A stretch of 64,000 nucleotides of DNA. It comes from [Flavobacterium] thermophilum (GTDB lineage: Bacteria > Bacillota > Bacilli > Bacillales > Anoxybacillaceae). The position numbers were made by a program, and so were the translations under genes. Below are positions 52,343 through 60,460 of the stretch, piece after piece (position 1 is the stretch's first letter; each line of letters begins with the position of its first letter). The stretch is taken from NCBI GenBank assembly GCA_900450595.1, contig UGGS01000002.1:620001-684000 (forward strand). The letters run 5' to 3'. The notes beneath the pieces are model-generated. The model made no database searches and was not told the DNA's origin. It saw nothing but the letters and a program-made list of their open reading frames with translations.

Positions 52343-53938
52343 TCAGTTGACATAGCGACCCGATTTTCCGATTGCATCCCAATATTGGCGGCGCAAGTGT
52401 ACTTTCTGAATTTTTCCGGAGGCTGTTTTCGGCAGCTCATCCACAAACGTTACACCCGTGATCGCTTTGAAGTGGGCCAATTTTTCCCGCGAAAAGGCGA
52501 TCAGCTCCTCTTCGCTCACCGTATGCCCGGGTCGAACGACGACGAACGCATGCGGCGTTTCCCCCCATTTTTCATGCGGCACGGCGATGACGGCCGCTTC
52601 AAGCACAGCCGGATGCTCATAAAGCGCTCCTTCGACTTCAATCGACGAAATATTTTCCCCTCCGCTAATAATAATATCCTTTTTCCGGTCGACGATATCA
52701 ATATGCCCGTATTCATCGACGGTCGCCATATCGCCGGTATACAGCCAGCCGTCGCGGATCGTTGCGGCGGTCGCTTCTTCGTTTTTCCAATATCCTTTCA
52801 TGACGCCATGGCTGCGGACAATCACCTCACCGATCGCCCGTCCATTCTTCGGCACTTCCTCTCCATTCTCGTCGACGACTTTCAACTCGCAGCCGATCGT
52901 CGGATAGCCGGCTTTCGCTTTCAGCCGCTGCTTTTGCTCCACAGGCAGTCCGTCAAGCTGCGGACGAATGAGCGAAATCGTGCTGAGCGGAGACGATTCG
53001 GTCATGCCGTACACCTGGATAAACTCCCAGCCGAGCTTTTCCTCAACGCGTGCGACAAACGCCGGCGGCGGTGCGGAACCGGCGATGACGACCCGCACGC
53101 CTTCCGGGACATCTGGTTGATATTGCTCATAATATTGCAGCAACATATTGAGCACAGTCGGAGCCATATGCATAACCGTCACCTGATGTTCCTTGACAAG
53201 ATCAAAAATGACTTTCAGATCGACTTTACGCAAACCGATTTGCGTTGCCCCGTTGGCGGTGTAATAAAACGGAGCCCCCCAGCCGTTGACGTGGAACATC
53301 GGCAACACATGCAAATACGTATCGCGGTCGGACACACGCAAATGGTGCATCGTCACAAGCGCATGCAAATAGTTGTTCCGATGCGTCAGCATGACTCCTT
53401 TTGGGTTGCCTGTCGTCCCGCTTGTATATAGCAAGCTGCATATATCGTTCTCATCGATCATCGGGCGCGGAACCGGCGCTGACGACTGGGCGGCGAGCCA
53501 TTCTTCGTAAGCGGTTTCATCAATCGCCGCCTCTGTTTTATGGTGGACAATGATCTCCTCGACCGTTTCAAGCTTGTTTTTGACCGGTGCAATCAGCCCG
53601 TACAGCTCCTGATCCACAAACAACACTTTCGTTTCGCTATGATTCAAAATAAAAACGTAATCATCCGGTTTCAGCCGCGTATTCAGCGGCACCATCACCC
53701 CTCCCACTTCAAACACACCGTAAAACCCTTCGAGCATCTCGAGCGTGTTGGGCGCCAAGTACGCCACGCGGTCGCCTTTGCGAACGCCAAGCCCCCGCAG
53801 CCCGTTGGCAAGCCTCGACACTCGTTCGCCAAGCTGCCTGTATGTCACCGTCCGTCCGGAACAAATCATCGCCGGCTTGTCCCCGTACAGAGCGACAGCG
53901 CGGTCTAAAAAATGGGTCAGAACAAGCGGTGCGTTCAT
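52343..53938 (-). CDS. Long-chain acyl-CoA synthetase (AMP-binding) family protein
   Basis: ATP-dependent carboxylic acid:CoA ligase, 531 residues. It shows the adenylate motif LLYTSGTTGNPKGVMLTHRN, YGMTESSP, DGWLYTGDMATVDEYGHIDI and the C-terminal catalytic lysine in LPKTASGKIQKVHLR. The chain length of its substrate is not decided; medium- or long-chain fatty acids are usual for this class. It stands alone between DUF418 and the spore-protein genes. Confidence 0.88.
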   Translation of the reverse strand: MNAPLVLTHFLDRAVALYGDKPAMICSGRTVTYRQLGERVSRLANGLRGLGVRKGDRVAYLAPNTLEMLEGFYGVFEVGGVMVPLNTRLKPDDYVFILNHSETKVLFVDQELYGLIAPVKNKLETVEEIIVHHKTEAAIDETAYEEWLAAQSSAPVPRPMIDENDICSLLYTSGTTGNPKGVMLTHRNNYLHALVTMHHLRVSDRDTYLHVLPMFHVNGWGAPFYYTANGATQIGLRKVDLKVIFDLVKEHQVTVMHMAPTVLNMLLQYYEQYQPDVPEGVRVVIAGSAPPPAFVARVEEKLGWEFIQVYGMTESSPLSTISLIRPQLDGLPVEQKQRLKAKAGYPTIGCELKVVDENGEEVPKNGRAIGEVIVRSHGVMKGYWKNEEATAATIRDGWLYTGDMATVDEYGHIDIVDRKKDIIISGGENISSIEVEGALYEHPAVLEAAVIAVPHEKWGETPHAFVVVRPGHTVSEEELIAFSREKLAHFKAITGVTFVDELPKTASGKIQKVHLRRQYWDAIGKSGRYVN

Positions 53939-54010
53939 TCTCCCATCCCCCCAAGCTTATATTTTAGAAAATTCATAATTATATTATAGATGAAGATGGA
54001 CAAAAGAAAA

Positions 54011-54039
54011 AGACGGTCTTTTTGGTCATTCGGCCGTCT
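54011..54039 (-). terminator. Terminator of the minus-strand GerPF-like gene
   Basis: AGACGG (54011-54016) pairs with CCGTCT (54034-54039). On the minus strand TTTTTCTTTT follows. The stem begins at the stop codon of the gene. Confidence 0.75.
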
Positions 54040-54262
54040 AATTGTTCCCTTTCGCTCCAGCGTCGAACACATCCGGGTCCACTGTATTGGTGACGCTGCA
54101 AAACGTATTCGTTTGCAAGAAATCGCCAGTATTGCCGCCGCCGGCGCCTGAGTTTGACTTCGTGGTGCTTTTCGGAGCGATTTGCAGCACATCGCCCATG
54201 TTCACCGTGCCGTTGCCGCCTACACTCGTCACTTTAATCCCGCCGATGACGATCGCTGGCAT
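54038..54262 (-). CDS. GerPF/GerPA-family spore protein, divergent paralogue
   Basis: A 74-residue protein starting MPAIVIGGIKVTSVGGNGTV, with the family signature NMGDVLQIAPKS and GGNTGDFLQTNTF. Proteins of this family sit in the spore coat and help germinants reach their receptors. ATG 54262 follows GGAAGG. The sequence CATATGCTA (54302-54294, minus) fits a sigma-K -10 (CATANNNTA). It is divergent from the next paralogue and outside the gerP operon proper, like YpzD of B. subtilis. Confidence 0.85.
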   Translation of the reverse strand: MPAIVIGGIKVTSVGGNGTVNMGDVLQIAPKSTTKSNSGAGGGNTGDFLQTNTFCSVTNTVDPDVFDAGAKGNN

Positions 54263-54343
54263 CGGTTGTCCCTTCCTTTCCATTCCTTCTCATTAGCATA
54301 TGCTGACAACTTAACCGCCGATTGGACATCCGCCCCGCGTTGA

Positions 54344-54371
54344 ACCAGTTACGTGTTTTTTTCATACAATA
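54344..54371 (+). promoter_or_regulatory. Putative sigma-K promoter
   Basis: AC (54344-54345), 17 bases, then CATACAATA (54363-54371), which fits the mother-cell sigma-K consensus AC-N16/17-CATANNNTA. It stands about 35 bases before the GTG start of the next GerPF-like gene. Confidence 0.6.
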
Positions 54372-54406
54372 TGCTATAACAATGGGAACAAAAGGAGGGG
54401 GCGCGA

Positions 54407-54631
54407 GTGCCTTCGTTTATCAGCGGACCGATTAAAATCACTCATGTGAGCGGAGATGGCACGGTCAATTTTGGCGATGTTTTGCAAATCGCCCCAAAGA
54501 GTACGTCCAAATCGCACACCGGCTCTGGGGGAAGCAACAACGGTGATTTCCTGCAAACGAACACATTTGTCAGCTTTACCAACACCGGCGATCCGGATAT
54601 GATAGACGCGAACAACGCCGCGAACAATTAG
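54407..54631 (+). CDS. GerPF-family spore protein, paralogue upstream of gerPA
   Basis: A 74-residue protein reading PSFISGPIKITHVSGDGTVN then FGDVLQIAPKSTSKSHTGSG, very close to the divergent gene at 54038-54262, which points to a local duplication. It starts at GTG 54407 behind AAAGGAGGGGG. It is separated from gerPA by 70 bases with another sigma-K-like promoter. Coat localisation is inferred from the family. Confidence 0.85.
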   Translation: MPSFISGPIKITHVSGDGTVNFGDVLQIAPKSTSKSHTGSGGSNNGDFLQTNTFVSFTNTGDPDMIDANNAANN

Positions 54632-54636
54632 GGCGA

Positions 54637-54664
54637 ACGTCAGCCGGCTTGCGCCCATACACTA
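54637..54664 (+). promoter_or_regulatory. Putative sigma-K promoter of gerPA-F
   Basis: AC (54637-54638), 17 bases, then CATACACTA (54656-54664), matching the sigma-K consensus, about 38 bases before gerPA. GerP genes are known to be mother-cell expressed. Confidence 0.6.
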
Positions 54665-54701
54665 TAGCAGCAACTGCGAAGCTGGGAAAGGAGCATGCCC
54701 C

Positions 54702-54923
54702 ATGCCGGCTTTTGTCGGAATCGTGAAACTGAATAGCATCGGAAGCAGCGGCGTGTTCCATATCGGCGACGTGTTTGCGATTTCCCCGCAAAGCGTGACC
54801 AAAACGTTCGCCGGCGCCGGCTCGTTCAACACCGGCGACGGGCTTCATGTCTACAACTATTACAGCAATACGAATACGAATGACGCCGATGTCGCCGATG
54901 AAAATGTCGTCGGGAACGTATGA
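54702..54923 (+). CDS. gerPA: Spore germination protein GerPA
   Basis: A 73-residue coat-associated protein needed for passage of germinants through the spore coat. It reads MPAFVGIVKLNSIGSSGVFH, then IGDVFAISPQSVTKT and AGAGSFNTGD. It is the first gene of gerPA-PB-PC-PD-PE-PF. Confidence 0.9.
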   Translation: MPAFVGIVKLNSIGSSGVFHIGDVFAISPQSVTKTFAGAGSFNTGDGLHVYNYYSNTNTNDADVADENVVGNV

Positions 54924-54938
54924 AGGAGGAGAAGGAGG

Positions 54939-55163
54939 TTGAATGTTTACATCAGCCAAAGCATTTGCATCCATCAATTGCGGATTGGCTCCGTCACCAA
55001 CTCATCCGTTTTGCAAATCGGCAGCGCCGGCAGCATCCAAGCATTGTCAACGCTTGCCAACACCGGCGGTTTCACTGGCCCGGCTTCGCAAGCGACCGTG
55101 CCGCTTGGCACCGCCGCCCAGCCGTCCGCTCCTCTCGTTCCTCTCCATTCGGCCACCCGCTAA
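54939..55163 (+). CDS. gerPB: Spore germination protein GerPB
   Basis: A 74-residue protein, NVYISQSICIHQLRIGSVTN and SSVLQIGSAGSIQALSTLAN, ending in a Pro/Ala-rich tail. It starts at TTG 54939 with AAGGAGG upstream, 15 bases after gerPA. Order and sequence type fit GerPB. Confidence 0.88.
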   Translation: MNVYISQSICIHQLRIGSVTNSSVLQIGSAGSIQALSTLANTGGFTGPASQATVPLGTAAQPSAPLVPLHSATR

Positions 55164-55246
55164 ATGCAGAGAAAAAAAGTGATGAGGACGACAGGCCGTC
55201 CATATATTGAAGTAAGAGGGGAATGTAGAGAGGATGATGGTGCACC

Positions 55247-55849
55247 ATGAGTATATACGACTATTTCGTCCAACTGCGCCGCTATTTATTATGGCAGACA
55301 AACAAAGTACGGACACTCGAACGACGTCTTTCCGTTCTCGAAGCCCGGCTGCGGGAGCTGGAATCGCAGCCGCGCACTACGATCGAGCGGATTGAATACA
55401 AATTTGACCAGCTGAAAGTGGAAACGCTCGAAGGAACGCTCAATATCGGCATCGCCCCACCGGGGGCCGGCGGCACCATCGAAGATTTCGCTGTCGAACC
55501 GGTGAAAACCGTCGTCCCAAAGCCGGAGCCGGTGTTGATGCGCCCGATTCAGGAAAAAGTAGCCGCCTACTTAAACAGTGAGGCGGCAGAAACATTGAAG
55601 CGGCTTGAGCAGCAATACAACCGCCGCCTTGATGATACGTACCGGCAGTTTATTTTGCAAGATATCGCCCGACAGACGGATGAACGCATCCGCTTTTATT
55701 TGCAAGAGAAAGCAAACCAAGGCTATGTTCCCGCGGGCGATCGCGATGAAACGGTCGAAAACGAGATCTTCCAAAAAGTGAAAGCGGATATTGAACAATC
55801 GCTCGACGCGTTTTTGAAACACTTGCCTTCAGGGGAGGAATCAACGTGA
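55247..55849 (+). CDS. gerPC: Spore germination protein GerPC
   Basis: The largest GerP protein, 200 residues, starting MSIYDYFVQLRRYLLWQTNK. It has a short coiled coil (about 20-45), the repeat-like segment ERIEYKFDQLKVETLEGTLN and a helical C-terminus. It overlaps gerPD by four bases. Confidence 0.9.
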   Translation: MSIYDYFVQLRRYLLWQTNKVRTLERRLSVLEARLRELESQPRTTIERIEYKFDQLKVETLEGTLNIGIAPPGAGGTIEDFAVEPVKTVVPKPEPVLMRPIQEKVAAYLNSEAAETLKRLEQQYNRRLDDTYRQFILQDIARQTDERIRFYLQEKANQGYVPAGDRDETVENEIFQKVKADIEQSLDAFLKHLPSGEEST

Positions 55850-56037
55850 ATTATACCGTCATTAACCGCGACGTGCATGTCGGGGACATCCGCTTGACAG
55901 CCGTCGCCAGCGCCTCGCTGTTTTTAATCGGCGATGCTGATGTGATCAACTTATCGTCTGCGTTTGATACGCCGCCGGAATCGCTCATCATCGGCCCGTT
56001 TGTCCCGCTCGTGCCGGCTCGGGGTGGGGCATCGTGA
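55846..56037 (+). CDS. gerPD: Spore germination protein GerPD
   Basis: A 63-residue protein starting at GTG (NYTVINRDVHVGDIRLTAVA). Its start overlaps the gerPC stop and its stop overlaps the gerPE start, each by four bases, so these genes are translationally coupled. Confidence 0.9.
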   Translation: MNYTVINRDVHVGDIRLTAVASASLFLIGDADVINLSSAFDTPPESLIIGPFVPLVPARGGAS

Positions 56038-56420
56038 AACGGACATCGATCGTTCAGGCGCTCCATGCCGAAACGTTGATTATTAGCTCTGTGCTGCAAA
56101 TCGGCGACTCTGAACGGATTTCCGCCCGCACACGCGCTTTAGCCGTGCAGCGGCAATACGAGCTGTTTTTCGGGCCAGAAGGGGAACAAACATTCCCGAT
56201 TTTTACCAAGCCGATTCCACGCTGGTCTTCCCCGCCGCCGGTTGCATCACAACAGACGCTCCACGAATCCCCGGTCATTTCCGTCCGGTCGATCCGCGTG
56301 CTAGGGATCTCCTCTTCGGCCGTTGTCCACATCGGCTCAACCTCCATCGCTGAAGGCGAAGCGCGCATCAAACATATCCGCCAGCTGGCCGGCCCGATGC
56401 CGTCAGCAGCAGATATATAG
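56034..56420 (+). CDS. gerPE: Spore germination protein GerPE
   Basis: A 128-residue protein starting at GTG, KRTSIVQALHAETLIISSVL, with the internal repeat-like segments VLQIGDSE and VVHIGSTS. It is followed by 355 bases of inserted sequence before gerPF. In B. subtilis the last two genes are close together. Confidence 0.9.
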   Translation: MKRTSIVQALHAETLIISSVLQIGDSERISARTRALAVQRQYELFFGPEGEQTFPIFTKPIPRWSSPPPVASQQTLHESPVISVRSIRVLGISSSAVVHIGSTSIAEGEARIKHIRQLAGPMPSAADI

Positions 56421-56474
56421 AGGCAACGAGGAAGTTTAACATGTCCCCTGACGGAAAAACGGTTTGCCCCTTTT

Positions 56475-56601
56475 CGACTGTCGAGGGAAAGCCACAGGCT
56501 TCTCCGTCACGCCTTGGCGTGACGGAGGACCGAACAACCGCCTGCTTCACAGACCTATATAATGGGTCTGGAAGTGGCGTTGTTCGGTCGCCCGACAGTC
56601 G
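56475..56601 (+). repeat. Cloverleaf-folding sequence between gerPE and gerPF
   Basis: A 127-base unit closed by CGACTGTCG (56475-56483) with CGACAGTCG (56593-56601). Inside are three contiguous arms. One is a small GAAAGCC/GGCTTC hairpin (56487-56502). The second is a 12-bp perfect arm CTCCGTCACGCC/GGCGTGACGGAG (56502-56527). The third is a long arm beginning GACCGAACAAC/GTTGTTCGGTC (56528-56589) and continuing through GCC/GGC, CTTC/GAAG and CAGACC/GGTCTG. Together they make a four-way junction. No coding frame is present. It may be a structured mobile repeat, comparable in kind to the bcr repeats of B. cereus, or an RNA; I do not recognise it. Confidence 0.75.
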
Positions 56602-56650
56602 ATCAAATACTCGGTAAAAGTTGCAAATGGTAAATCTTCAAATTGCATCT

Positions 56651-56752
56651 ATCCTGAAAATACCCGAATTCCAAAATGCGTAAAGTTCCAGCATTCAACA
56701 TAAGGACATTTTCATCCTTCCGATGGTGACGAAAATGTTTCGTCATGGAAGT
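56651..56752. mobile_element. Miniature IS110 derivative
   Basis: A 102-base sequence between CT cores (56649-56650 and 56753-56754). Its left end ATCCTGAAAA matches the left end of the full IS110 at 24055. Its right part, 56709-56734, is identical over 26 bases to 25600-25625, and both go on to GTCATGG and AGTCTATATA. The flanks TTGCAT and ATATAG resemble the full element's target TTGTAT and ATATAC. It has no transposase or bridge RNA, so it would need the full element in trans. Its right end forms a hairpin (TGACGAAA/TTTCGTCA). Confidence 0.8.
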
Positions 56753-56775
56753 CTATATAGAAAGGAAGAGCTGTA

Positions 56776-56997
56776 ATGCCTTCATTCGTCGGTCCGATCA
56801 AAATCAACAGCGTCGGCAGCGGCGCGGTCGTGCAAATGGGCGACTGCTTGTATATCGCACCAAAAGTCGCCACGAAAACGCAGGCTGGATCCGGCGGGTT
56901 CAACACCGGCGACTTTATCATGACAAACAACGCAATCAGCTTTACAAATGCGTTTGATCCCGATGTATCTGACCAAAACGTGGCCGCCAACAACTAA
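56776..56997 (+). CDS. gerPF: Spore germination protein GerPF
   Basis: A 73-residue protein, MPSFVGPIKINSVGSGAVVQ then MGDCLYIAPKVATKTQAGSG, GGFNTGDFIMTN and FDPDVSD, the standard GerPF ending. The ribosome site AAAGGAAGAG is intact, but the gene is cut off from gerPE by the cloverleaf and miniature IS110 sequences. It may now depend on read-through or on a new promoter. Confidence 0.9.
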   Translation: MPSFVGPIKINSVGSGAVVQMGDCLYIAPKVATKTQAGSGGFNTGDFIMTNNAISFTNAFDPDVSDQNVAANN

Positions 56998-56999
56998 AT

Positions 57000-57018
57000 G
57001 GGGGCAAGGACCGCCCCC
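57000..57018. terminator. Hairpin between gerPF and sbcC
   Basis: GGGGGC (57000-57005) pairs with GCCCCC (57013-57018) just after the gerPF stop, between convergent genes. There is no T-run, so termination is uncertain. Confidence 0.4.
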
Positions 57019-57115
57019 TATCCCCCCCGTTCCTTCAATCCAGTGGGCCGGACTAACCAGCCGGCGCAGCGGCCGCTGGCAACGCATCCGCCAAGCACTG
57101 CTCCCGACAGACGGG

Positions 57116-60100
57116 TTACATCCATTCAAGCCGGACGCGCGTGCCGGGGCCGGACGGCTCCGCCGGCTCGACAATGAGACGGCGCGGCAGCCGGTTGCGA
57201 ATCTCTTGGACATGGCTGATGACGCCGACAGCCAGCTGCTGCGTATGCAACTTTTCCAAAGCAGAAACGACCGTATCGAGCAGCTCGGCATCCAATGTGC
57301 CAAACCCCTCGTCCAAAAAGAAAAACCGGAGCGGATATTCACCGCGCAACTGAATTTGCGCCGACAGCGCCAGCGCCAACGACAGCGATGTCAAAAACGT
57401 TTCCCCGCCGGACAGCGTCGACACCGGCCGCCGCACCCCCCCGTTGGCATCATCGCGAATCAAAAACCCGCCTTGCGAATCGAGCTCAAGCGCATAGCGA
57501 TGGCGCGTCAACTGCTGCAGCCGCTCAGACGCCATGATGGTCACCTGTTCGAGTTGCTCTTCCGCCATAAATTCGACAAAACTGTTGCCGCGAAGCAACG
57601 TTTGCAGCTGTTTGTACCGCTCAATTTGGCGGCCGAGAGTTGCCTGCCTCGCCTCCAATTCAACAAAACGGACATGTTTTTTTCTCAGCTCCGCCACTTT
57701 TCCGCGCACCGCGCCAAGCTGCTCGGTCATCATCTCGGTGTGCGCTTTCAACTCGTTGTATACTTGCTGCATCATCTCCCATTGTTCAGCGCTCACCGCT
57801 TCTTCGCCGATGACAGCCGCCAGCTGGGCGCGGCGGTGCTCAGCCTGCTCGACCTGGCGCCAGTAAAGGCGGATGGCTTCGTCCCATTCATCACATTGCG
57901 CTTTTGCCGCCCTCGACATTCGCACTTCTTCAGCATCAGCGAACACAGTGCCGGCCAAGGCGCGGCGCCAGCGAGCGAGCGCTTCTTCCTCGCGGCGGGC
58001 CGCTTCCTCGCACGCCTGCTTCGCTGCCTTCGCCTCACTTTCTGTCGCCTGGTATTGCTGTTGGGCGCGCTGCCATTCATCGTACGCCTGCTGTTCGCCG
58101 TTTTGCAGCCGGCGCCATTCGGCTTCCGCTTCCCGAAGCTGCACACCTGCCGGGCCAGGTCCGGCCTTCTCGCGCCGTTGCCGCTCATATTCTTTCCACA
58201 GCTCCTGTTTGGCGCTCATAAGCGATTCGAGGCGCACCCGCTCCGCCTCAAGCCGGCGACGCTCCTCAGCCGCCTGTTCTTTTGCTCTTTGTTTTTCTTC
58301 TAAAAATGGAACGCTGTCTTCAAGCCGTTTTTGTACATCACGCCACATTTTCTCTTGTTCGCGCAGCTGCTCGTAAACCACCGCGATCGTTTCCAGTGAA
58401 AAGGAAGGATGCGCCTCGCGCCACTGCCGTTCAAGCTGCTGTTTCTCCTCTTCAAGGCGCTGTTTCTCCGCTTGCAGCGCTTCGATATCCGCTGCCGCCC
58501 ATCGGCAGGCGTTTTCCGCTTCACGCCGCGCCGCTTCCGCCTCATTCCACTGCGACAACGCCCGGTAAACCGCTTCCTTTCGTTCAATGACATCCTGCCC
58601 GAGCGCCCGGACTTCAACGGCCATATCGACGGTTTCGCCTGCCGGGCGGACAGCCGCCTGAACAGGGGGTGTCCCGTGGCTGGCCGCCAGCGCGGCAAGC
58701 TGCTCAAGCTGCGCCTTGAATGAGAACAGTGTCTGCAAATCTTGTTCGCAACGCTGCCGCTCTTGCTCGAGCTCAGACAACCGACCAGAGGCTACCGTCT
58801 GCGGCCTGGCGGACGGATGCGGGTGCTCACGCGAGCCGCACACCGGGCACGGTTCACCGGGACGGAGCCGCTCAGCCAGAACCGCTGCCAGTTCGGCCGT
58901 CTGCGCCTCTTCGATCCGTTGCTGCTCCGCCTCGATCTGTCGCCGCAAAACATGCAGCCGCTTTTCGATATCTTGTTGCCGGCTGCAGACGGAATGGTGC
59001 GTTTGTTCAACAAGCTGAAACAGTTGATGAAGGCGGGCGCCGGCAGCGGCGGCGCGGCGCTCCCGCTCAGCCCGCTCTCGTTCGGCTTGGCGCCAGGCAG
59101 CTTCCTTTTGCTGGAGCTGCACATCGACGCGGGCGAGAGCGGACGCCGTTTGCTCAATGCGCCGCTTCTCTTCGCAGGCGCGCTCTATTTCGTCTTTGCC
59201 AGCGAGCGCAGCGGCATGCCGCTGCAACTCTTCTTTCAGCTCCTGTTGGCGCGCCAAGCCGCGCGCGTACCAGGCCTCCGCTTCCTCGAACTGACGCTGC
59301 ACCGCTTTTTCCCGGTCCGCCAAGCGGTTCCACTCCTCATGGAGGGCGGCGAGCTCCGCCTTGAGTGTTTCCATTTGCCGTTCGAGCTGCTCCGCCTGCC
59401 GCAGCCGCTCCATTTGCACCAACAGCTCCGGCTCGCGCCGCGCTTTTTCCTGCCGCGCCTGCTCATAGCGGCGCACGGCATCCTCATAGTGGGCTTTGGC
59501 CGCCTCCAACTGTCGCAACGCCGCCTCCTGCCGCTGCAACGCCGCGGCCTGCAGGAGGCGCATCTGTTCGTACTGCTCCCAGTACGGCCAAATGCGCTCC
59601 GCCTGCTCGGCCCGCCCTTTTTTCGCTTCAAGCGCCCGCACTTCGGGCTCCCGCCGGCGCAATGCCGATAATTCCGCTTCAACCGCTTCTTTTTCCTGCT
59701 GCCACGCCCGAAGCTGCCTCGCCCGTTCGACGTCTGCCTCGATTTTCTCAAGCTCTTTTTTGCGCTTGGCAAACAGCGCCGCAAGCTCCCGCTCCTCGGC
59801 TTCTGCCTGCTCAAGCGCCGCTTTCGAAGCATCGCCGAGCCCCGCTTTTTCCGCTTCGATTTTTTGCCATTCCTGCTCCGCGGCGGCGAGCCGCTCTTTT
59901 AACTTTTTATTCAACTCGTCACCGTATCGTTCAAGATGGAACAGGCGCTGCAGCATTTGCCGGCGCTCCGCCCCTTTGAGGGATAAAAACTCGGCAAACT
60001 TCCCTTGCGGCAAAACGACAGCGCGGGTAAAATCTTCCATAGTCAAACCAAGCAGCTGTACGACCGCCTTGTCTACATCAGAGAGCTTGTCCGCGAGCAC

Positions 60101-60460
60101 GACCGGCTCGGCCTGATGTTCGATCAATCGGCAGACGGCGCTCCGCGTCCGCCATTCATCCGCCCTTTTCAAACTGCGTTCCACCGTGTACCGTTTTGCC
60201 CCAGCGGCATTTTCCAATTCGAACGTAAAGGAAACGAACAGTTCCTTTTCAGCGTGGTTGATGATCGCTTGTGTCCGATTGGCCGCCCGTCCGACACTTC
60301 CGAACAGCGCGAGCGTGATGGCATCCAAAATCGTCGATTTGCCGCTTCCGGTCGGTCCAAAAATGCCGAATACGCCGCCGTCGCAAAGGGCCGTAAAATC
60401 GATCGTTTGTTTTTCACGAAAGCTATGAAGCCCGGCGATCGTCAAGGAAATTGGCTTCAT
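57116..60460 (-). CDS. sbcC: Exonuclease subunit SbcC
   Basis: ATPase subunit of the SbcCD (Rad50/Mre11-type) nuclease, which opens hairpins and processes DNA ends. The 1114-residue protein has Walker A GPTGSGKST (about 35-43), two long coiled coils around the zinc hook CPVCGS (about 536-541), the ABC signature LSGGETFLTSLSLALALS and the D-loop FFLDEGFGTLD near the C-terminus. Its ATG overlaps the sbcD stop. The GC-rich coiled-coil region gives several long false open frames on the other strand. Confidence 0.95.
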   Translation of the reverse strand: MKPISLTIAGLHSFREKQTIDFTALCDGGVFGIFGPTGSGKSTILDAITLALFGSVGRAANRTQAIINHAEKELFVSFTFELENAAGAKRYTVERSLKRADEWRTRSAVCRLIEHQAEPVVLADKLSDVDKAVVQLLGLTMEDFTRAVVLPQGKFAEFLSLKGAERRQMLQRLFHLERYGDELNKKLKERLAAAEQEWQKIEAEKAGLGDASKAALEQAEAEERELAALFAKRKKELEKIEADVERARQLRAWQQEKEAVEAELSALRRREPEVRALEAKKGRAEQAERIWPYWEQYEQMRLLQAAALQRQEAALRQLEAAKAHYEDAVRRYEQARQEKARREPELLVQMERLRQAEQLERQMETLKAELAALHEEWNRLADREKAVQRQFEEAEAWYARGLARQQELKEELQRHAAALAGKDEIERACEEKRRIEQTASALARVDVQLQQKEAAWRQAERERAERERRAAAAGARLHQLFQLVEQTHHSVCSRQQDIEKRLHVLRRQIEAEQQRIEEAQTAELAAVLAERLRPGEPCPVCGSREHPHPSARPQTVASGRLSELEQERQRCEQDLQTLFSFKAQLEQLAALAASHGTPPVQAAVRPAGETVDMAVEVRALGQDVIERKEAVYRALSQWNEAEAARREAENACRWAAADIEALQAEKQRLEEEKQQLERQWREAHPSFSLETIAVVYEQLREQEKMWRDVQKRLEDSVPFLEEKQRAKEQAAEERRRLEAERVRLESLMSAKQELWKEYERQRREKAGPGPAGVQLREAEAEWRRLQNGEQQAYDEWQRAQQQYQATESEAKAAKQACEEAARREEEALARWRRALAGTVFADAEEVRMSRAAKAQCDEWDEAIRLYWRQVEQAEHRRAQLAAVIGEEAVSAEQWEMMQQVYNELKAHTEMMTEQLGAVRGKVAELRKKHVRFVELEARQATLGRQIERYKQLQTLLRGNSFVEFMAEEQLEQVTIMASERLQQLTRHRYALELDSQGGFLIRDDANGGVRRPVSTLSGGETFLTSLSLALALSAQIQLRGEYPLRFFFLDEGFGTLDAELLDTVVSALEKLHTQQLAVGVISHVQEIRNRLPRRLIVEPAEPSGPGTRVRLEWM

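Noticed and set aside
52331..53431. 366-codon plus-strand open frame opposite the acyl-CoA ligase
   Set aside because: The minus strand encodes an intact ligase with all its motifs; the plus frame is rich in His/Arg and has no family resemblance.
56475..56601. Cloverleaf considered as a tRNA or integron attC site
   Set aside because: It lacks a tRNA acceptor, TPsiC box and anticodon features and is far too long. It also lacks the GTTRRRY core of attC, and no integron integrase is present.
56948..58303. 451-codon open frame on the plus strand opposite sbcC
   Set aside because: It is a shadow of the GC-rich sbcC coding frame: its composition is Arg/Gln/Leu repeats, and it lacks a ribosome site and any family motif.
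58742..59671. 309-codon plus-strand open frame opposite sbcC
   Set aside because: Same reason: antisense of the coiled-coil region, whose biased codons suppress stops.
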